From Pseudoflavonifractor sp. 524-17 (GTDB lineage Bacteria; Bacillota; Clostridia; Oscillospirales; Oscillospiraceae), in contig NZ_QWEK01000004.1 in the NCBI RefSeq assembly GCF_009935845.1, positions 62,001 through 126,000 on the forward strand: a stretch of DNA of 64,000 nucleotides, read 5' to 3'. The notes below the pieces were generated by a model. The model was given only the letters and a program-made list of their open reading frames with translations. It was not told the origin of the DNA and did no database searches. Position 1 is the first letter of the stretch; the number at the start of each line of letters is the position of its first letter. A program made the translations under genes and the position numbers. Positions 16,723 through 25,601 of this stretch are shown in pieces.

Positions 16723-17466
16723 CTACCAGCCCTTACGGAGCACCTTAATGGGGAGATAGCCCTTCCGGTAGTAGGAGGTGGCGTGACAGATGATCTGGAG
16801 GTCCTTGGAGTAGACCTCGTCGTCCATCTGGACAAAGAGCTCCCCGCTGTCCACATGGAAAAGGGACTGCAGCCGGGGGCCGGCGTGGTTGACGTCAAAG
16901 GAGGCCAGGCTGTAGGCCACAGGGTGGCCGCAGTATTCCTTCAGGTAGGAGAAGCAGCTCTGCTCCCGCATGCGCCAGATGGTGTCCTCCACGGGCTTGA
17001 CCAGCTCGCCCAAAATGTGGTCCACACAGAAGGCCACCGGGGTGTCGTCGGCGTAGAAGAGCTTTTCTACCGCCAGATAGGAGACCGACTTGGGTCCCAA
17101 TACCGGGTCGCGCTCCTCTACCAGCTCCAGGCGCTTGACCTCATAGCGGGGGGTATGCCCCAGACCCTGGATCATGCGGAACAGGCCGGGGTCGGTGTCC
17201 AGGCGGCAGGTCTCCCGGGCCACCTTGGGGTTGGCCAGGGTGCCCTTGCTGCGCTGCCGGGTGACGAAGCCCATCTCCTCCAGCGAGGCCAAGGCGTCCC
17301 GCAGGGCGTTGCGGCTGACCCCGATCTTCTGGGCCAGCAGGTCCTCGTTGGGCAGCTTGAAGGGGGCGTCTCCCTGGCTGCCCCGGATCAGCTCAATCAG
17401 GGCCAGCTTTGTTTTGTAGGACAGCTCCGCGCTGTCAACGGGGGTAATTCGAAAGTTATTTGCCAT
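16723..17466 (-). CDS. GntR-family transcriptional regulator (UTRA-type effector domain)
   Basis: 247 residues. N-terminal winged helix of the GntR type (about 15-80: LALIELIRG...LPNEDLLAQKIGVSRNALRDALASLEEMGFV) followed by a UTRA-like ligand-binding domain ending in ATSYYRKGYLPIKVLRK, where YYR is typical of UTRA. The start is the ATG at 17466, which overlaps the end of aroK by 11 bp, so the two are translationally coupled. Ligand unknown. Transcribed last in the run HD protein - MATE - aroK - GntR (all minus). Confidence 0.88.
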   Translation of the reverse strand: MANNFRITPVDSAELSYKTKLALIELIRGSQGDAPFKLPNEDLLAQKIGVSRNALRDALASLEEMGFVTRQRSKGTLANPKVARETCRLDTDPGLFRMIQGLGHTPRYEVKRLELVEERDPVLGPKSVSYLAVEKLFYADDTPVAFCVDHILGELVKPVEDTIWRMREQSCFSYLKEYCGHPVAYSLASFDVNHAGPRLQSLFHVDSGELFVQMDDEVYSKDLQIICHATSYYRKGYLPIKVLRKGW

Positions 17467-18007
17467 GATGACCTTCTTTACCTTGCAGGCCGGCGGCCTG
17501 GGATCCGCCGCAGCCGGCGAGCGCCTGCACCACGGCGGCCAGACTGTCCTCCAGGCTGGGGCAGTCTCCATCCACAATGATGTCCGCGTACTTTTCATAG
17601 AGGGGCGTGCGGTATTCGTAAATATCCTTCAAAGTCTCCCCGGGCTGGAAGGCGATGCCCCGGGAGTCCATATTCTGAATGCGCTGCTCCAGTACCGGGC
17701 AGGGCAGGCGGAGATAGACCACCGGCCCCAGCTGTTTCAAATGCTCAATACCCTTGGCGCGGCAGATCACGCTGCCCCCCGGGGCGATGACCTTCCGCCC
17801 CCCGGGGACGGAGCAGATGGCCTCCGCCTCCAGGTCCAGGAAGCGGTCGGTGCCGTGGGCGTCCAGCACCTGCTGAAGCGGCGCGCCCTCCCGCCGCTCA
17901 ATGAGCAGATCGACGTCTACAAAGTCAAAGCCCAGGGTCTTGGCCAGCAGCATACCCACCGTGCTCTTGCCTGAGCCGGGCATACCGATCAGCGTAATCG
18001 TATCCAT
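17456..18007 (-). CDS. aroK: Shikimate kinase-like protein
   Basis: 183 residues. Phosphorylates shikimate in chorismate synthesis. Walker A is GMPGSGKST (residues 8-16); the substrate region has DVD (about 32-34, in DFVDVDLLIERREG) and the GGSV loop (IAPGGSV); a lid Arg region follows. The last 20 residues are a Gly-rich tail not typical of AroK. It is not clustered with other aro genes and sits beside a GntR regulator and a MATE exporter, so a kinase for a different small substrate is possible, though the motifs favour shikimate. Confidence 0.82.
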   Translation of the reverse strand: MDTITLIGMPGSGKSTVGMLLAKTLGFDFVDVDLLIERREGAPLQQVLDAHGTDRFLDLEAEAICSVPGGRKVIAPGGSVICRAKGIEHLKQLGPVVYLRLPCPVLEQRIQNMDSRGIAFQPGETLKDIYEYRTPLYEKYADIIVDGDCPSLEDSLAAVVQALAGCGGSQAAGLQGKEGHHGK

Positions 18008-18041
18008 AGAAAAACCTCCTATACAGGGTTCGCGTCTGTTG

Positions 18042-19418
18042 TCAGGCCCCCTCCAGCTCCCGCCGGCGCCGGTCCAGAATTTTGGGGAACCGGTTCAGGA
18101 ACATCAGCCCGGTGGCGCTGGCGGCCAGAAAATCCGCCGCCGGCTCCGCCAGGAAGACGGCAAACACTTTGTCGTCAAAGAAATGGGGCAGGATAAAGAT
18201 GAGGGGAATCAGCAAAATGATTTTGCGCAGCAGGGCCAGGAACAAGGAAACCCTGGCCTGCCCCAGGGCCACAAAGGTCTGCTGGCAGGCAAATTGAACG
18301 CCCAGCATAAACAGGCAGCCCAGATAGATGCGCAGGGCCCACACCGCGGTGTCCACCAGGGCGGGTTTGTCATTGAACAGGCCCACAAAGAAGCCGGGAA
18401 AGAGCTGTACCAGCGCCCAGGTGAGGCAGCTGGCGGCAATCGCGGCCCGGAACAGCAGCCGGAACGCTTTTTTCACCCGTTCAAAATTCCCCGCGCCGTA
18501 GTTGAAGCCGATGATGGGCTGAGCGCCCTGGGCCAGCCCCTGGAACAGCATGGAAAAAACCTGCATGACGCTGCTGCCGATGGTCATAGCGCCCACGGCG
18601 GTGTCGCCGCCGAAAGCGCGCAGCGAGGTGTTGAAAGAGATGTTTACCAGGCTCTCGGTGGACTGCATGATAAAAGGGGACACGCCAATGGCCAGCACCG
18701 GCAGCAGTACCCTCCCGTTGATACGAAAATACCGCCGCTGCAGCCGGAGCCTGGTTTTGTTCCCCAGCAGGAAGGCCACTACCCACGCCGCGGATACTCC
18801 CTGGGCCAGAATGGTGGCCAGGGCGGCGCCCCGCACCCCCATATTCAGGCCGAAGATGAAAATGGGATCCAGAATAATGTTCACCGCCGCGCCGATGAGC
18901 ACAGTGAGCATGGACACGGTGGAAAAGCCCTGGGTGGTGATAAAGGCGTTGAGGCCCAGGGCGGTCTCCACAAACAGGGTGCCCCACAGGTAGATGGTCA
19001 GATAGTCCACCGCATAGCCGATGGTGTTCTCCGTGGCCCCGAAGGCCAGGAGCATGGGCTCCTTGATGAGCTGGAACCCCACCGTCACCGCCGCGGACAG
19101 CGCCACCAGCAGGGCGGCGCAGCTGCCCATAATCTCGTTGGCCAGATCCAGCCGGCCCTCCCCAATGCGGATCACCGCCCGGGCGCCGCCCCCCATGCAC
19201 ACCAGAGCCGCGATGGCGGACACGAACATCAGCACCGGAAAGCAGATGCCCAGGCCGGTGAGCGCCAGATCGCCCCCGGGCTTGATGTGGCCGATATACA
19301 TCCGGTCCACAATGTTGTACAGAGCGTTGACCAGCTGGGCGGTAATGGCCGGCAGGGCCAGGCGGAAGAGCAGCCGGCCCACTGGGTCCTTTCCCAAATT
19401 ATTTTCCCGTTTTGCCAT
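18042..19418 (-). CDS. MATE family efflux transporter
   Basis: 458 residues, 12 predicted transmembrane helices. The N-terminal RLALPAITAQLVNALYNIVDRMYIGHI pattern and the later QPIIGFNYGAGNFERVKKA motif place it in the MATE branch common in Clostridia (near DinF/MepA types). The start is the ATG at 19418 after TTTGGAGG; the upstream ATG at 19439 would cover that site. It follows the HD-domain gene by 33 bp and precedes aroK by 34 bp, consistent with one operon. Substrate unknown. It differs in branch from the MATE gene at 12423. Confidence 0.92.
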   Translation of the reverse strand: MAKRENNLGKDPVGRLLFRLALPAITAQLVNALYNIVDRMYIGHIKPGGDLALTGLGICFPVLMFVSAIAALVCMGGGARAVIRIGEGRLDLANEIMGSCAALLVALSAAVTVGFQLIKEPMLLAFGATENTIGYAVDYLTIYLWGTLFVETALGLNAFITTQGFSTVSMLTVLIGAAVNIILDPIFIFGLNMGVRGAALATILAQGVSAAWVVAFLLGNKTRLRLQRRYFRINGRVLLPVLAIGVSPFIMQSTESLVNISFNTSLRAFGGDTAVGAMTIGSSVMQVFSMLFQGLAQGAQPIIGFNYGAGNFERVKKAFRLLFRAAIAASCLTWALVQLFPGFFVGLFNDKPALVDTAVWALRIYLGCLFMLGVQFACQQTFVALGQARVSLFLALLRKIILLIPLIFILPHFFDDKVFAVFLAEPAADFLAASATGLMFLNRFPKILDRRRRELEGA

Positions 19419-19451
19419 GGCGGCCTCCAAACTACACAATGTACCGGCGGT

Positions 19452-20036
19452 TCAGCCCTGCCGGCCCTCCAGGAAATAGGTGGCCTCCATGTCCGCCACG
19501 CTCAGGGCGAAAGCCAGGGGGTACTGCTCCAGGGCCTGCCCCACCATCCGGGGGTCCTCCTGTCCGGAGAAGCCCATATGCCAGCGGATGGCCATGGCCT
19601 CCTCCCGGGTGAGGCGCATAAAGCCGCTGAGGATGTACACTGACTTCTCCCCGTGGCCGTAGGGGAGCGTGTCCTCATAGTAAAAGGTGGGCACCGCCTG
19701 CCACTTGCCGTCGGGGCCCTTTACGTTGCGCGTCCCCGCCTGATAGCAGCCAATCTTGCATACGTCGTGGAGCAGGGCGGCAACAGCCACGGACTCTTCG
19801 CTGTACTCCAGGCCGTACAGCTCCCGCACCCGCTCCCGCGCCAGGTACTCCCGCAGGCAGTGGTACACATTGACGCTGTGGTCGCACAGGCCGCCGGCAT
19901 AGGCCCCGTGGAACTTGGCCGAGGCGGGGGAGGTAAAGAAATCGCTCTTGTTTTGCAGATAGTCCAGCAGGGCGCCGCTGCCCTCCCGGGTGATGTAGGT
20001 GGTAAACAGCTCCATAAATTCCTCTCGGGCGCTCAT
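19452..20036 (-). CDS. HD-domain hydrolase
   Basis: 194 residues. Metal-dependent phosphohydrolase fold: His53 (GLCDHSVNVY) and the His90-Asp91 pair (AALLHDVCKIG), with a later HGEKSVYIL and RWHMGF that could complete the site. Resembles the small HD proteins found in gut Clostridia, whose substrate (nucleotide or nucleic acid end) is not known. The start is the ATG at 20036 after GGAGGG. First gene of the minus-strand run leading through MATE, aroK and GntR. Confidence 0.85.
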   Translation of the reverse strand: MSAREEFMELFTTYITREGSGALLDYLQNKSDFFTSPASAKFHGAYAGGLCDHSVNVYHCLREYLARERVRELYGLEYSEESVAVAALLHDVCKIGCYQAGTRNVKGPDGKWQAVPTFYYEDTLPYGHGEKSVYILSGFMRLTREEAMAIRWHMGFSGQEDPRMVGQALEQYPLAFALSVADMEATYFLEGRQG

Positions 20037-20155
20037 TCTATCCCTCCAGTCAGGCTCCCCCAAGGGGGTACAGATACAATATGATAGTTTAACACAGCGC
20101 AGGCCAAAAAACCAGAGCTTGCTGCAAAAGTCCTGGGATTTGTGGGGAAAGCGCC

Positions 20156-20184
20156 TTGACGGTTTGGCCAAAACCCGTTAAAAT
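20156..20184 (+). promoter_or_regulatory. Promoter of the NSS transporter gene
   Basis: TTGACG (20156-20161), 17 bp, TAAAAT (20179-20184). Confidence 0.7.
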
Positions 20185-20256
20185 GTCAACATCTGCGCAA
20201 GCGGGACCTGGAGTCTGTCTGAAGACGGGCCCGGAGAAGACAAGGAGGATTTGTTT

Positions 20257-21648
20257 GTGAAGGAGAGAGAGACCTTTGCCTCCCGGCTGGGCTTTTTGCT
20301 CATCTCGGCCGGCTGTGCCATCGGCCTTGGCAACGTGTGGCGCTTCCCCTATATTGTGGGTCAGTACGGCGGCGCCGCCTTTGTGCTGGTGTATTTATTT
20401 TTCCTGATTATTATGGGCCTGCCCATTATGGTGATGGAGTTTGCCGTGGGCCGGGCCAGCCGGAAGAGCGTGATCTGCTCCTTCCAGGCGCTGGAGCCCA
20501 AGGGGAGCAAGTGGCACTGGTACGGCTGGTTCGGCATGGCGGGGAACTATCTGCTGATGATGTTTTACACCACCATCGCCGGCTGGCTGCTGCTCTATTT
20601 CTGCAAAATGGCCAAGGGGGATTTTCACGGCCTGGACACCGCCGGCGTCACCCAGGCCTTTGTGGACATGACCCTCTCCCCCGGGGTGCAGGTGCTGTTC
20701 ATGGCCCTGGTGGTGGCCATCGGCATGGGGGTATGTGTCCGCGGCCTGCAAAACGGGGTGGAGAAGGTCAACAAAATCATGATGCTGTGCCTGCTGGTCC
20801 TGCTGGTGGTGCTGGCCGTCCGGTCTGTCACCCTGCCTGGGGCGGCGGCGGGCCTGCGCTTCTACCTCATGCCGGACTTTGACAACCTGATCCACGACGC
20901 CGGCGGCAATTTCATCCTGGGCGAGACCATCTTCGCCGCCATGGGGCAGGCGTTTTTCACCCTCAGCCTGGGCATCGGCGCCATCGCCATCTTTGGCAGC
21001 TACATCGGCCGGGAGCGCCGCCTCACCAGCGAGGCCATCAACGTCACCCTGCTGGACACCGGCGTGGCCTTCATGGCGGGCCTCATCATTTTCCCCGCCG
21101 CCTTTGCCTTCGGGGTGCAGCCCGACTCCGGCCCCAATCTGATCTTTATTACCCTGCCCAATATTTTTAACGAGATGTCCGGCGGCCGGCTGTGGGGGGC
21201 GCTGTTCTTCCTGTTCATGTCCTTTGCCGCGCTGTCCACGGTAATCGCGGTGTTTGAGAACATCCTCTCCTGCTGGATGGACAAGTGGGGGGTGAGCCGG
21301 ACCAAAGCGGTGGCGGTGAACACTGTGCTCATCTTTGTGCTCAGCCTGCCCTGTCTGCTGGGCTTCAACGTGCTGTCCGGGGTACAGATCCCTATGGTGG
21401 GCAACATTTTGGACCTGGAGGACTTTATTGTAAGCAATAACCTCCTCCCCCTGGGCAGTCTGATCTACCTGCTCTTCTGCGTCAGCTCCGCCCGCCGGGG
21501 CTGGGGGTACGAGCGCTTCCTTCAGGAGGCGGACGCCGGTCAGGGCATGAGGTTTCCCGCCAAGCTGCGGTTCTATTTTACCTTCGTCCTGCCCCTCATC
21601 GTGGCAGTCATTTTCGTGGTGGGCTATTTGCAGAAGTTTATGCCCTGA
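20257..21648 (+). CDS. Neurotransmitter:sodium symporter (NSS/SNF) family transporter
   Basis: 463 residues, 11-12 predicted transmembrane helices. Na+-coupled uptake of an amino acid or amine, LeuT fold. The helix 1 signature is present (SAGCAIGLGNVWRFPYIVGQYGG), as are helix 6 (TLSLGIGAIAIFGSY) and helix 8 (SFAALSTVIAVFEN). The start is the GTG at 20257, 8 bp after AAGGAGG; the in-frame TTG at 20251 is only 2 bp away from that site. Single-gene unit between its promoter and a strong terminator. Substrate not predictable by eye; bacterial members include Trp and Tyr transporters. Confidence 0.93.
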   Translation: MKERETFASRLGFLLISAGCAIGLGNVWRFPYIVGQYGGAAFVLVYLFFLIIMGLPIMVMEFAVGRASRKSVICSFQALEPKGSKWHWYGWFGMAGNYLLMMFYTTIAGWLLLYFCKMAKGDFHGLDTAGVTQAFVDMTLSPGVQVLFMALVVAIGMGVCVRGLQNGVEKVNKIMMLCLLVLLVVLAVRSVTLPGAAAGLRFYLMPDFDNLIHDAGGNFILGETIFAAMGQAFFTLSLGIGAIAIFGSYIGRERRLTSEAINVTLLDTGVAFMAGLIIFPAAFAFGVQPDSGPNLIFITLPNIFNEMSGGRLWGALFFLFMSFAALSTVIAVFENILSCWMDKWGVSRTKAVAVNTVLIFVLSLPCLLGFNVLSGVQIPMVGNILDLEDFIVSNNLLPLGSLIYLLFCVSSARRGWGYERFLQEADAGQGMRFPAKLRFYFTFVLPLIVAVIFVVGYLQKFMP

Positions 21649-21655
21649 GGACGCA

Positions 21656-21692
21656 AAATTCCCCGCCCGGCACACGCCGGGGCGGGGAATTT
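21656..21692. terminator. Bidirectional terminator, NSS gene / response regulator
   Basis: AAATTCCCCGCC / GGCGGGGAATTT with a bulged GGC/GCC inner stem. Serves convergent genes. Confidence 0.88.
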
Positions 21693-21699
21693 CCTGCGT

Positions 21700-22389
21700 T
21701 CAATCAATCTTATAGCCCACGCCCCATACGGTTTTGATGAAGCGGGGATTGCGGGAGGGCTCTCCCATCTTCTCCCGCAGGCGGCGGATGTGGACCATGA
21801 CGGTGTTGTTCCGGTCCAGATACTTCTCCCGCCACACCGTCTCAAAGAGCTGCTCGGCGGAGATGACCTGCCCCCGGTTCTCGCACAGCAGCCAGAGGAT
21901 GTCAAACTCAATCGGGGTGAGCACCAGGGGCTTGTCATACAGCCAGCACTCGTGGCTGGAGCGGTTGATCACCAGGCCGTTAAAATCAATTACGTCGCCC
22001 GCTCCCCGCTCGCTCTCGTTATAGCGGGTGTACCGCCGCAGCTGGGCCTTCACCCGGGCCACCAGCTCCAACGGATTGAAGGGCTTTGTAAGGTAGTCGT
22101 CGGCGCCGATGGTCAGGCCAGTGATCTTGTCCAGATCCTCCCCCTTGGCGGTGAGCATCAGGATGGGGAAGTGGTAATCCTTGCGGATCTCCGCGCAGAT
22201 GGTAAGTCCGTCCAGATCCGGCAGCATCACGTCCAAAATCGCCAGATCCAAGGGCCGCTCCCCCACGAGGGCCAGTGCCGCCGCGCCAGTGCCGCACTTG
22301 TGGACCGTAAATCCCTCGCTTTGCAAATAGACCTCCACCAGGTCCGCAATCTCCGGCTCGTCGTCTACCACAAGGATATCTGCCTGCAA
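21700..22389 (-). CDS. OmpR/PhoB-family response regulator (orphan)
   Basis: 229 residues. Receiver domain with acidic pair (VVDDEPE, Asp9/Asp10), phosphoacceptor Asp53 (AILDVMLPDLDG) and Lys102 (LTKPFNP), then a winged-helix DNA-binding domain (LTPIEFDILWLLCENRGQVIS...NTVMVHIRRLREK...VWGVGYKID). The overall pattern is close to VanR-type regulators of Clostridia. The start is a TTG at 22389 after GGGGGGAG. No histidine kinase is next to it: the following gene is SseB-like. Its partner must be elsewhere, or it works without one. Confidence 0.92.
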   Translation of the reverse strand: MQADILVVDDEPEIADLVEVYLQSEGFTVHKCGTGAAALALVGERPLDLAILDVMLPDLDGLTICAEIRKDYHFPILMLTAKGEDLDKITGLTIGADDYLTKPFNPLELVARVKAQLRRYTRYNESERGAGDVIDFNGLVINRSSHECWLYDKPLVLTPIEFDILWLLCENRGQVISAEQLFETVWREKYLDRNNTVMVHIRRLREKMGEPSRNPRFIKTVWGVGYKID

Positions 22390-22535
22390 AAAAATCTCCC
22401 CCCCGCGTTGATGTCCACCATTATAGCCATGGGTTATGGGGCAAGTCAAGCCGTGGGGAGAATTGTAATAAAATATTCAGAAGCTGGACCGGAGGCCTCA
22501 ACACCGCTCTTTGCGGCCCAAAGGCCAGATTTCTT

Positions 22536-23687
22536 TTAAAACAGGCCCCAGAACCGGCGGCGGTAAAAGGGCTGGGTTCCCTGGACCGCCTGGACGCCCA
22601 GGGGGCTGTTTGCCGGTACGACCTCCAGGGGCGTTCCCCCCAGATGGGGCTGGGCGGCCCGGGCCGCCTCCTGCGCCGCCGCCCGGTAGACGGCCTCCGG
22701 GTCCTCCTCCCCCAGGGCCACCGCCAGGAGATAGCGTTCCTCCCCATTGCGCAGCAGCTTTTTCAAATAGGCCCGCCGCACCCTCTTATGCCGCCGGAAG
22801 CAGGCGCTTACCGCCTGGACCAGCGCCTCTGGCCAGGGGTCCGGCGTCCCAAAAACAAGGGCGTCTCTCCGGCTGGGGGCCTCTGGCTGCTCCACCCGCT
22901 GGATCTTCTGCGCACCCGCCCGGGCCGCCCGCAGACGCTCCGGCGTGAGCACCAGCGCCGCCCCCATCGGGTTGATGACCACCCCGTCCCAATGCTCCGC
23001 CAGACGCTCCAGCCGGTCAAAGCCGGTAATTATCCCCCGGCACTGGCCCTGCCGGTCAAAGCGCCTCAGCTCCGTCCAGTCCGTAAACACCGGGATATGC
23101 CGCTTTCCGTCGGTGCGCACAATGCGCGGCATCTCTCCCCCGGCCTCCGCCTCCCAGCGGATGGGGGCCAGAAAGCGTCCCTTCACCAGCTGGCGGAACA
23201 TCTCCACCTCCAGGGCCTGGCTGGCCTGCCGCCGGCCCGCCGCCTGAAACAGGCGGTGCACGGCCCGCACCAGCTCCGGATTGCGCACCTGCCGCGTCTC
23301 CTCCGGCTCCGGCAGGCTGTCCGGGGCGGGGGAGAGATCCTCCGCTGACAGATTGAGAAAAACCTGGCCGCTGTCCACCACCAGACGGCGCACAGCGCAC
23401 CGGCGGCAGTCCTCCGCCAGGGCGCCGGCATCCCCCTCCAGCCGCCGCGCGGCCATTGCCTCCCCCCGTTCCGCCATACCGCGGATGAACTGGGCGCAGT
23501 AGTCCTTTTTGGAGAAGAGATAGGCCGCCGTTCCTCCCTGCTCCTCCCCCAGATAGAGATTGCCGGTGTGGCGGGACTGGGCCGCCCACAGCGGCCGGGT
23601 CTGCCGGAGGGCCTCCACTATCTGGGCGTACCGCCCCTCCGACGGGCTGCGGTGAAAGCCCTCAATCAGCTCCTGTATCTCCGCCAC
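22536..23687 (-). CDS. SseB family protein
   Basis: 383 residues. An SseB N-terminal domain (about 150-270: PVFTDWTELRRFDRQGQCRGIITGF is diagnostic) and an SseB C-terminal domain (about 300-375: RYLLAVALGEEDPEAVYRAAAQEA). An extra N-terminal domain of about 140 residues contains NLYLGEEQGGTAAYLFSKKDY, which resembles a second, diverged SseB module. SseB was named for serine sensitivity in E. coli; its function is unknown, although SseB and immunity-type proteins are often near secretion systems. Start GTG at 23687 after GGGAGGG. A promoter (23720-23748) precedes it. Confidence 0.85.
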   Translation of the reverse strand: MAEIQELIEGFHRSPSEGRYAQIVEALRQTRPLWAAQSRHTGNLYLGEEQGGTAAYLFSKKDYCAQFIRGMAERGEAMAARRLEGDAGALAEDCRRCAVRRLVVDSGQVFLNLSAEDLSPAPDSLPEPEETRQVRNPELVRAVHRLFQAAGRRQASQALEVEMFRQLVKGRFLAPIRWEAEAGGEMPRIVRTDGKRHIPVFTDWTELRRFDRQGQCRGIITGFDRLERLAEHWDGVVINPMGAALVLTPERLRAARAGAQKIQRVEQPEAPSRRDALVFGTPDPWPEALVQAVSACFRRHKRVRRAYLKKLLRNGEERYLLAVALGEEDPEAVYRAAAQEAARAAQPHLGGTPLEVVPANSPLGVQAVQGTQPFYRRRFWGLF

Positions 23688-23719
23688 GGCAGCTCCCTCC
23701 CCTCGCCTTTTGCCCTTCT

Positions 23720-23748
23720 ATCCTATTCCAAACCGCCTTTGCTGTCAA
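23720..23748 (-). promoter_or_regulatory. Promoter of the SseB-like gene
   Basis: Minus strand TTGACA (23743-23748), 17 bp, TAGGAT (23720-23725). Confidence 0.7.
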
Positions 23749-23837
23749 CCAAGGCCTGGGCCATAGGGCAAATTTCTCCGGGGAATGGAACCATTTTCCC
23801 CAATTTGCGTCTATAAGCAGGAAAGGCGGCTGCCGCG

Positions 23838-24327
23838 ATGAATTTATATGCAGCTCTGTCCGCGTTTCTTATCCTGCTGGCTGGGGGAAGCCCCAACCCT
23901 CCGGCCGGCCCCCACACCGCCGGCGCGCACTCTGCCGGCGGATCTGCCGGATACCCTGGCCCGGGCGGAGGGCCTGGACGGCAGCGGGGGATATCTCCTT
24001 CTGGGCGTCCTGCCGGAGCTGGATATCGCCCTCTACTGCGATAATGCGCAAGTGCGGGACACCGCCTACCTGCGCTATGGCGAACATTTCCAGTCCTTTG
24101 ACCAGGAGATCTGGAGCGACCCCACCGTTCTTCCCCGGCTCACCTGGTCCGACGGGGCGGACGGCGCTCTGCCTGGCCTGGCGGTGCATTATCTTTCCCA
24201 CCAGGGCACTTTTTTCGACGGGGAGCGGTACCATCCCGGCCTGACCGGAGAGGAGGTCGTCTGCCAGTGGGACGGGACCCAGTGGACCGATGTACACTTC
24301 CGCTCCCACCCCATCCCATACTCATAG
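23838..24327 (+). pseudogene. Exported protein of unknown function, one frameshift
   Basis: The ATG at 23838 follows AGGAAAGGCGG and starts a signal-peptide-like segment (MNLYAALSAFLILLAGGSP), but that frame soon becomes a Gly/Pro-rich, non-protein-like string. The next frame, open from 23848 to 24327, reads as a good soluble domain of about 135 residues from TLPADLPDTLARAEG on (GGYLLLGVLPELDIALYCDN..., ending WTDVHFRSHPIPYS). Dropping one G from the GGGGG run at 23882-23886 joins the two. I recognise no family. Decay, phase variation in the G-run and assembly error are all possible. Confidence 0.65.
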
Positions 24328-24383
24328 GCCGGCGGGCCGCATCCCCGCTGCCGGAAAAGGCAGCGCCTTTTTCCACAGCCGAA

Positions 24384-24416
24384 AGCGGCCTGCCGAATCT
24401 CCTTCGGCAGGCCGCT
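24384..24416 (+). terminator. Terminator after the frameshifted exported-protein gene
   Basis: AGCGGCCTGCCGAA / TTCGGCAGGCCGCT then TGTTTCC. Confidence 0.8.
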
Positions 24417-24427
24417 TGTTTCCGTTT

Positions 24428-24591
24428 AGAACCTGTATTCACAACCGCTGAACACTGTCTTGCCGGGTCTTTCGCCGCTGCGCGGCGGCAAAAAATCTTG
24501 AAATACACAAAGTATTTCTGCGTTTTTTTGCCTTGCGCAAGGGCAAAATCCCTCGGCAATCCAGCGCCCCCCGGTTATGAATACAGGTTCT
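24428..24591. repeat. MITE-like palindromic repeat, copy M2 (reference copy, 164 bp)
   Basis: Ends AGAACCTGTATTCACAACCG and CGGTTATGAATACAGGTTCT are inverted repeats with 19 of 20 matches. The interior holds GCCGCTGCGCGGC, AAATAC/GTATTT and TTGCCTTGCGCAAGGGCAA stems, so the whole unit can fold on itself. There is no coding frame. Its right end overlaps the stop codon of the next gene by one base. Confidence 0.75.
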
Positions 24592-25436
24592 TAGCTGTTC
24601 TGGGCGGCCACCCACGCCTCGAAGGCGGTCACCGCCTCATCGGAATGCTCCGCGATGACGAAGAGAAGCCAGCCGTCTTTGACCACCAGCTTGGCGTCCT
24701 CCACCTTGGGCAGGTTCTGGGACAGGTACCAGGAGAAGGTGTCCGCCTGCTGCTGGCGGTAGGCCTCCAGCCCCGCCTTGACTTCCTCCTCACTGCCGTC
24801 GGCCAGCCTGCCCACCAGCAGGGTGTCCGGGCTGATGTTCATGGGGAAGAAAGCCGCCGCCTCGGTAAAGCTCTCTGGATTGATGCCGTAGTACTCCAAC
24901 AGATCCAGCCCGGTGCGGTTTGCGTTGGCGTTCGATATCTCCATCAGCTCATAGCCCAGCTTAACCACAGGCGCGTTATTGGGGGTTATAATGTCCACCC
25001 GATCCACGTCCAGAGCCAAATTCTGGTCCACCGTGTACCCCTCCACCGCGGCCAGGGCGGCCTCCGGCAGGAAGGTGACCCCGTCCACCACCTGGGCGGT
25101 GATCCCCTCCAGCACGGTGTCACCCACGGACACAGTGTTCTCCCCGTAGTTGACCCGGATCTGGGCCCCCTGCAAATAGAAAATGCTCTCATTTTCCTCC
25201 TCTAACCAGAGGGCGTTGCCGTGGTCCGCCTCGGCAATAAGGCGCATGGGCAGGCCCTGGGCATAGGGCAGGGCGCTGGCGTCCACCTCCTGGCCGTTGA
25301 CCGTCAGAATCCTCTGGTAGCTCTTGGGCTGGGGCAGGTTCACCACCTCCGGCGCCGGCTCATTGGCCAGGGCGGGCGCCAGCAGGCTCCCCGCCAGAAC
25401 AGCGGCCGCCGCCGCATATTGATAGCTGTGTCTCAT
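24591..25436 (-). CDS. Exported protein with copper-amine-oxidase-type N-terminal (stalk) domain and DUF4358-like region
   Basis: 281 residues. Signal peptide (MRHSYQYAAAAAVLAGSLLAPALA, cut near residue 24). Residues about 40-140 follow the stalk-domain pattern (ILTVNGQEVDASALPY... MRLIAEADHGNALWLEEENESI), common in Clostridial surface proteins; the C-terminal 100 residues (SPDTLLVGRLADGSEEEVKAGLEAYRQQQADTFSWY...KDGWLLFVIAEHSDEAVTAFE) resemble DUF4358. The start is the ATG at 25436, 11 bp after AAGGAG. The fusion is plausible but both family calls are by eye. The stop codon touches repeat M2. Confidence 0.72.
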   Translation of the reverse strand: MRHSYQYAAAAAVLAGSLLAPALANEPAPEVVNLPQPKSYQRILTVNGQEVDASALPYAQGLPMRLIAEADHGNALWLEEENESIFYLQGAQIRVNYGENTVSVGDTVLEGITAQVVDGVTFLPEAALAAVEGYTVDQNLALDVDRVDIITPNNAPVVKLGYELMEISNANANRTGLDLLEYYGINPESFTEAAAFFPMNISPDTLLVGRLADGSEEEVKAGLEAYRQQQADTFSWYLSQNLPKVEDAKLVVKDGWLLFVIAEHSDEAVTAFEAWVAAQNS

Positions 25437-25601
25437 GGCTTCATTTCTCCTTTTCCGCCTGGCTCCCGCCGGGCGTGTTGACATTTTTTGCCCCTGGCCC
25501 TATACTGGGCCTTGACAGATCATCTATTCCAATTGGACGGCGGACTGCGGAAAAAGTTCCCCCGCTTCCCCGATTTTTTCTTGCCGCCGGAAGGAGTCCC
25601 T

